Virus record (IMG/VR): IMGVR_UViG_3300025011_000133 | Coordinates: 1-32,986 of that record | Direction: 5' to 3' (one strand) | Source: a virus | DNA: 32,986 bases | Shown: positions 31,249 through 32,986 of the stretch, one piece after another | Layout of the letters: each line of letters begins with the position of its first letter | How positions within the stretch are numbered: the stretch's first letter is position 1 | The notes under the pieces: model-generated | Seen by the model: the letters and a program-made list of their open reading frames with translations, nothing else | Told to the model about the DNA's origin: nothing | Database searches by the model: none | Position numbers and translations under genes: made by a program

Positions 31249-32814
31249 TTACCCTTCGTAGTTTTGTCCTATGCTATCTTCAATCTGTTTGGTTTCCTCC
31301 TGTTCTTGTTGTTCTTCCGGACTAATCTCTTCTTGCTCTTCTCCATCTACTGGAGGGGCATTGGGGTCTTCTTGCTGCTGCTGCATTTGTTCTGCTTGCT
31401 GTTTTTGCAGTAGATAATTAGTGTATGTGGGATCTAGTATAATCTCCCCACCTTCTATTGGGGGATCATCATTTTCCTTACGTATCTCGTTAATGGTTTT
31501 ACGGGTACGAACTAGCTTTTCATTTAGCTCCGCTTTTTCTGATTCTGTTTCTTGATCCAACCCTACAAAGTTAAAAGTGTACTCCTGGCTGAATCTATAT
31601 ATAATGTTCTGGTTTATAGTGGCTTCAAGGAACCTTAATAGTGGTCTTAATCCTTTGTCTTTAGAGTTCTTTAGCCTAGACTCCATACCACCTTCCATGA
31701 TACCTGAAGATCCCCCACCAGAACCCCCCCTATTTGGGAAGTTGATTTCTGATGGATCTATCTGATAAACAGCAGACACTATATTTATTAGGTAATTCAT
31801 CCACATTTCGAATTCCATCTCTCTATTGCTCTGAGAGACATTAATGTACTCCAGACCTTCTACTGAAACTACAGGTGTCTTCCAAGCACCCATCATGCCG
31901 GATACTTGAGCAGTCCATTGTCTACGGAAAGCATCTAACTGCTCCTTGGTGATGTCTTGCCCTTTGAGATTTAGAATACCTTTCGTAGTACCTCCTTGAG
32001 AGAAGAACTTTGAGTTATACTCCTCAGCCCATAAGTGGGCGGTTATTTGGTTTATAAGCATCTCTAATTCAGAGAATCCGTAGGGTTGAATAAGAATATC
32101 AGTGCGGGGATTTCTAACACCAAAAGCTAGCTCTAAAGGAGTGAACTTAGATACAATCACCCCGTCTACAACCTGCACCCACCCAAACCCATCATCCTCC
32201 ATATCAGTAAAAGTTACATGTCCCCCCGCAACAACGGATTCTTCGTTTTTCATAGTGGCTGAACGTATAGTGGAGGCATCTACAGCATAAAATTCCGCTG
32301 GCCTACCTATTCTATCTGGAACTATCTCAAAAGTAACTTGATCGTATACTAGCGAGTCTCTTACCACTTTACGCAGAAATGAGTCAAAGGAGTCTCTAGC
32401 TGGATTATTGGAGAACCCACATTTTTCAAGAAAAAGTTCCAAGGCAAGCATGACTTGTCTTTGTTGCTCTGTAGGGCTCTTTTTAGGGTCTCTTAGACGG
32501 ATTTGGAATCCGATCCCATCATTAGTAAATCTGGCAGGTTGGGAAAATGAGGATATTTGGTTTACACGGGTTAATATCACGGATGCTACCACAGAGTTTC
32601 TAGATGACATCTTCTTTAAGGTATCATAAGTTATAGAACTGGGTCTATCTTTATACCCCAACTGGCTAACTAGGCGTAGCGGATCTTCAATTACAGCCTT
32701 AGATTCTTGTATCCTTTCAGATTTAGATATATCGTCTGAAGCTATGGGAATGTTGTCTACCTTTGAAGGGCTACCAATCCAAAATGCCTTAGATAAGTTA
32801 CTAAAAATTCCCAC
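31249..32814 (-). CDS. Portal protein
   Basis: The 521-aa product fits the phage portal family: [20 protein letters not shown] near the N-terminus, then [37 protein letters not shown], and near the C-terminus [20 protein letters not shown]. The last 60 residues are Gln/Glu-rich and probably disordered. The portal is the twelve-subunit ring through which DNA is packaged and ejected. The start is GTG at 32814, with AAGGAGGT 7 bases upstream. It is the first full gene of the head block; the terminase should lie beyond the window. Confidence 0.93.
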   Translation of the reverse strand: MGIFSNLSKAFWIGSPSKVDNIPIASDDISKSERIQESKAVIEDPLRLVSQLGYKDRPSSITYDTLKKMSSRNSVVASVILTRVNQISSFSQPARFTNDGIGFQIRLRDPKKSPTEQQRQVMLALELFLEKCGFSNNPARDSFDSFLRKVVRDSLVYDQVTFEIVPDRIGRPAEFYAVDASTIRSATMKNEESVVAGGHVTFTDMEDDGFGWVQVVDGVIVSKFTPLELAFGVRNPRTDILIQPYGFSELEMLINQITAHLWAEEYNSKFFSQGGTTKGILNLKGQDITKEQLDAFRRQWTAQVSGMMGAWKTPVVSVEGLEYINVSQSNREMEFEMWMNYLINIVSAVYQIDPSEINFPNRGGSGGGSSGIMEGGMESRLKNSKDKGLRPLLRFLEATINQNIIYRFSQEYTFNFVGLDQETESEKAELNEKLVRTRKTINEIRKENDDPPIEGGEIILDPTYTNYLLQKQQAEQMQQQQEDPNAPPVDGEEQEEISPEEQQEQEETKQIEDSIGQNYEG

Positions 32815-32986
32815 ACCTGTACCTCCTTGCTACAAATTATAAGGATCACAAATTGTTCTACACATACATTAAAAATCTAAGCAGACACAGAAATGGCATA
32901 CCCATAACATGTATGCCCCTGTTAACAGCAATTATACTATTGCCTGCTCTGTCCCCTTCTGCTTACCTGTTCTTATCTTAGATTTC
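32815..32986. other. Intergenic stretch before the portal, with nested inverted repeats
   Basis: A short inverted repeat, GGCATAC/GTATGCC, lies at about 32895-32917. Around it, aaatctaagcaga (from 32874) is mirrored by tctgctta and tagattt near the window end, with about 14 extra bases between the two halves of the right arm. On the minus strand a frame reading KSKIRTGKQKGTEQAIV ends in TAA at 32932 and may be the C-terminus of an upstream gene, possibly the terminase. The inverted repeats may form the end of that transcript, but no good T-run follows. Confidence 0.4.
32932..32986 (-). CDS. Possible C-terminal end of an upstream gene
   Basis: Only 17 codons are visible before the TAA at 32934-32932 (KSKIRTGKQKGTEQAIV). 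The peptide is basic and plausible for a protein end, and a terminase large subunit gene is expected upstream of the portal. Too little is present to be sure that this frame is used. Confidence 0.3.
   Translation of the reverse strand, partial: KSKIRTGKQKGTEQAIV

Noticed and set aside
1-32986. tRNA or rRNA genes
   Set aside because: No cloverleaf with a CCA-adjacent acceptor stem or T-arm GTTCGAATC-like string was noticed on either strand by eye; a tRNA-finding program was not available.

Overview
This window is part of the virion-and-lysis region of a contractile-tailed (myovirus-type) double-stranded DNA phage. Every credible gene reads on the minus strand, so the transcriptional order runs from the high-coordinate end to the low end. 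Almost every gene is preceded by a strong AGGAGG-type ribosome binding site, GTG and TTG starts are common, and the lysis proteins resemble Gram-positive phage families. The host is therefore most likely a Firmicute; genus and phage family are not readable from sequence alone. The major capsid protein, portal and DUF4815-type tail protein recall the large myoviruses of Bacillus, Listeria and Paenibacillus relatives, but the tape measure (846 aa) is shorter than in the SPO1-like phages.

Head module (about 32986 to 25202): a possible tail end of an upstream gene, portal, HK97-type prohead protease, acidic scaffold-like protein, major capsid protein, a small protein with a perfect 12-bp tandem repeat (eight VVEP units), then four connector/neck/tail-completion candidates and a 63-aa protein. 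Tail module (25174 to 12218): sheath, tube, two tail-assembly chaperone frames joined by a probable +1 frameshift, tape measure, a baseplate hub carrying two cell-wall-degrading domains (NlpC/P60 and 3D), gp5/gpV-like spike, XkdP-N-like protein, an unknown baseplate protein, LysM-gp25 fusion, baseplate J and a gpI-like protein.

Adsorption module (12205 to 3642): a fibre with an SGNH esterase domain, a gp8-like protein, a 1110-aa DUF4815-type protein, two small proteins, and a second fibre with a beta-helix domain. The two fibres share an N-terminal attachment module, a short junction and a 41-bp 3' repeat that contains the TAG stop, which looks like a receptor-binding cassette system. Beyond the TAG both genes stay open in frame and encode nearly the same peptide.

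Lysis and beyond (3641 to 1): a 600-bp interval with a terminator, a broken small ORF and a possible promoter, then three small membrane proteins (XhlA-like, two-helix, LLH-type holin) with no endolysin gene beside them. A strong terminator closes this unit, and a UvsW-like superfamily 2 helicase begins the next one. Six probable intrinsic terminators, all acting on the minus strand, divide the window into transcription blocks.
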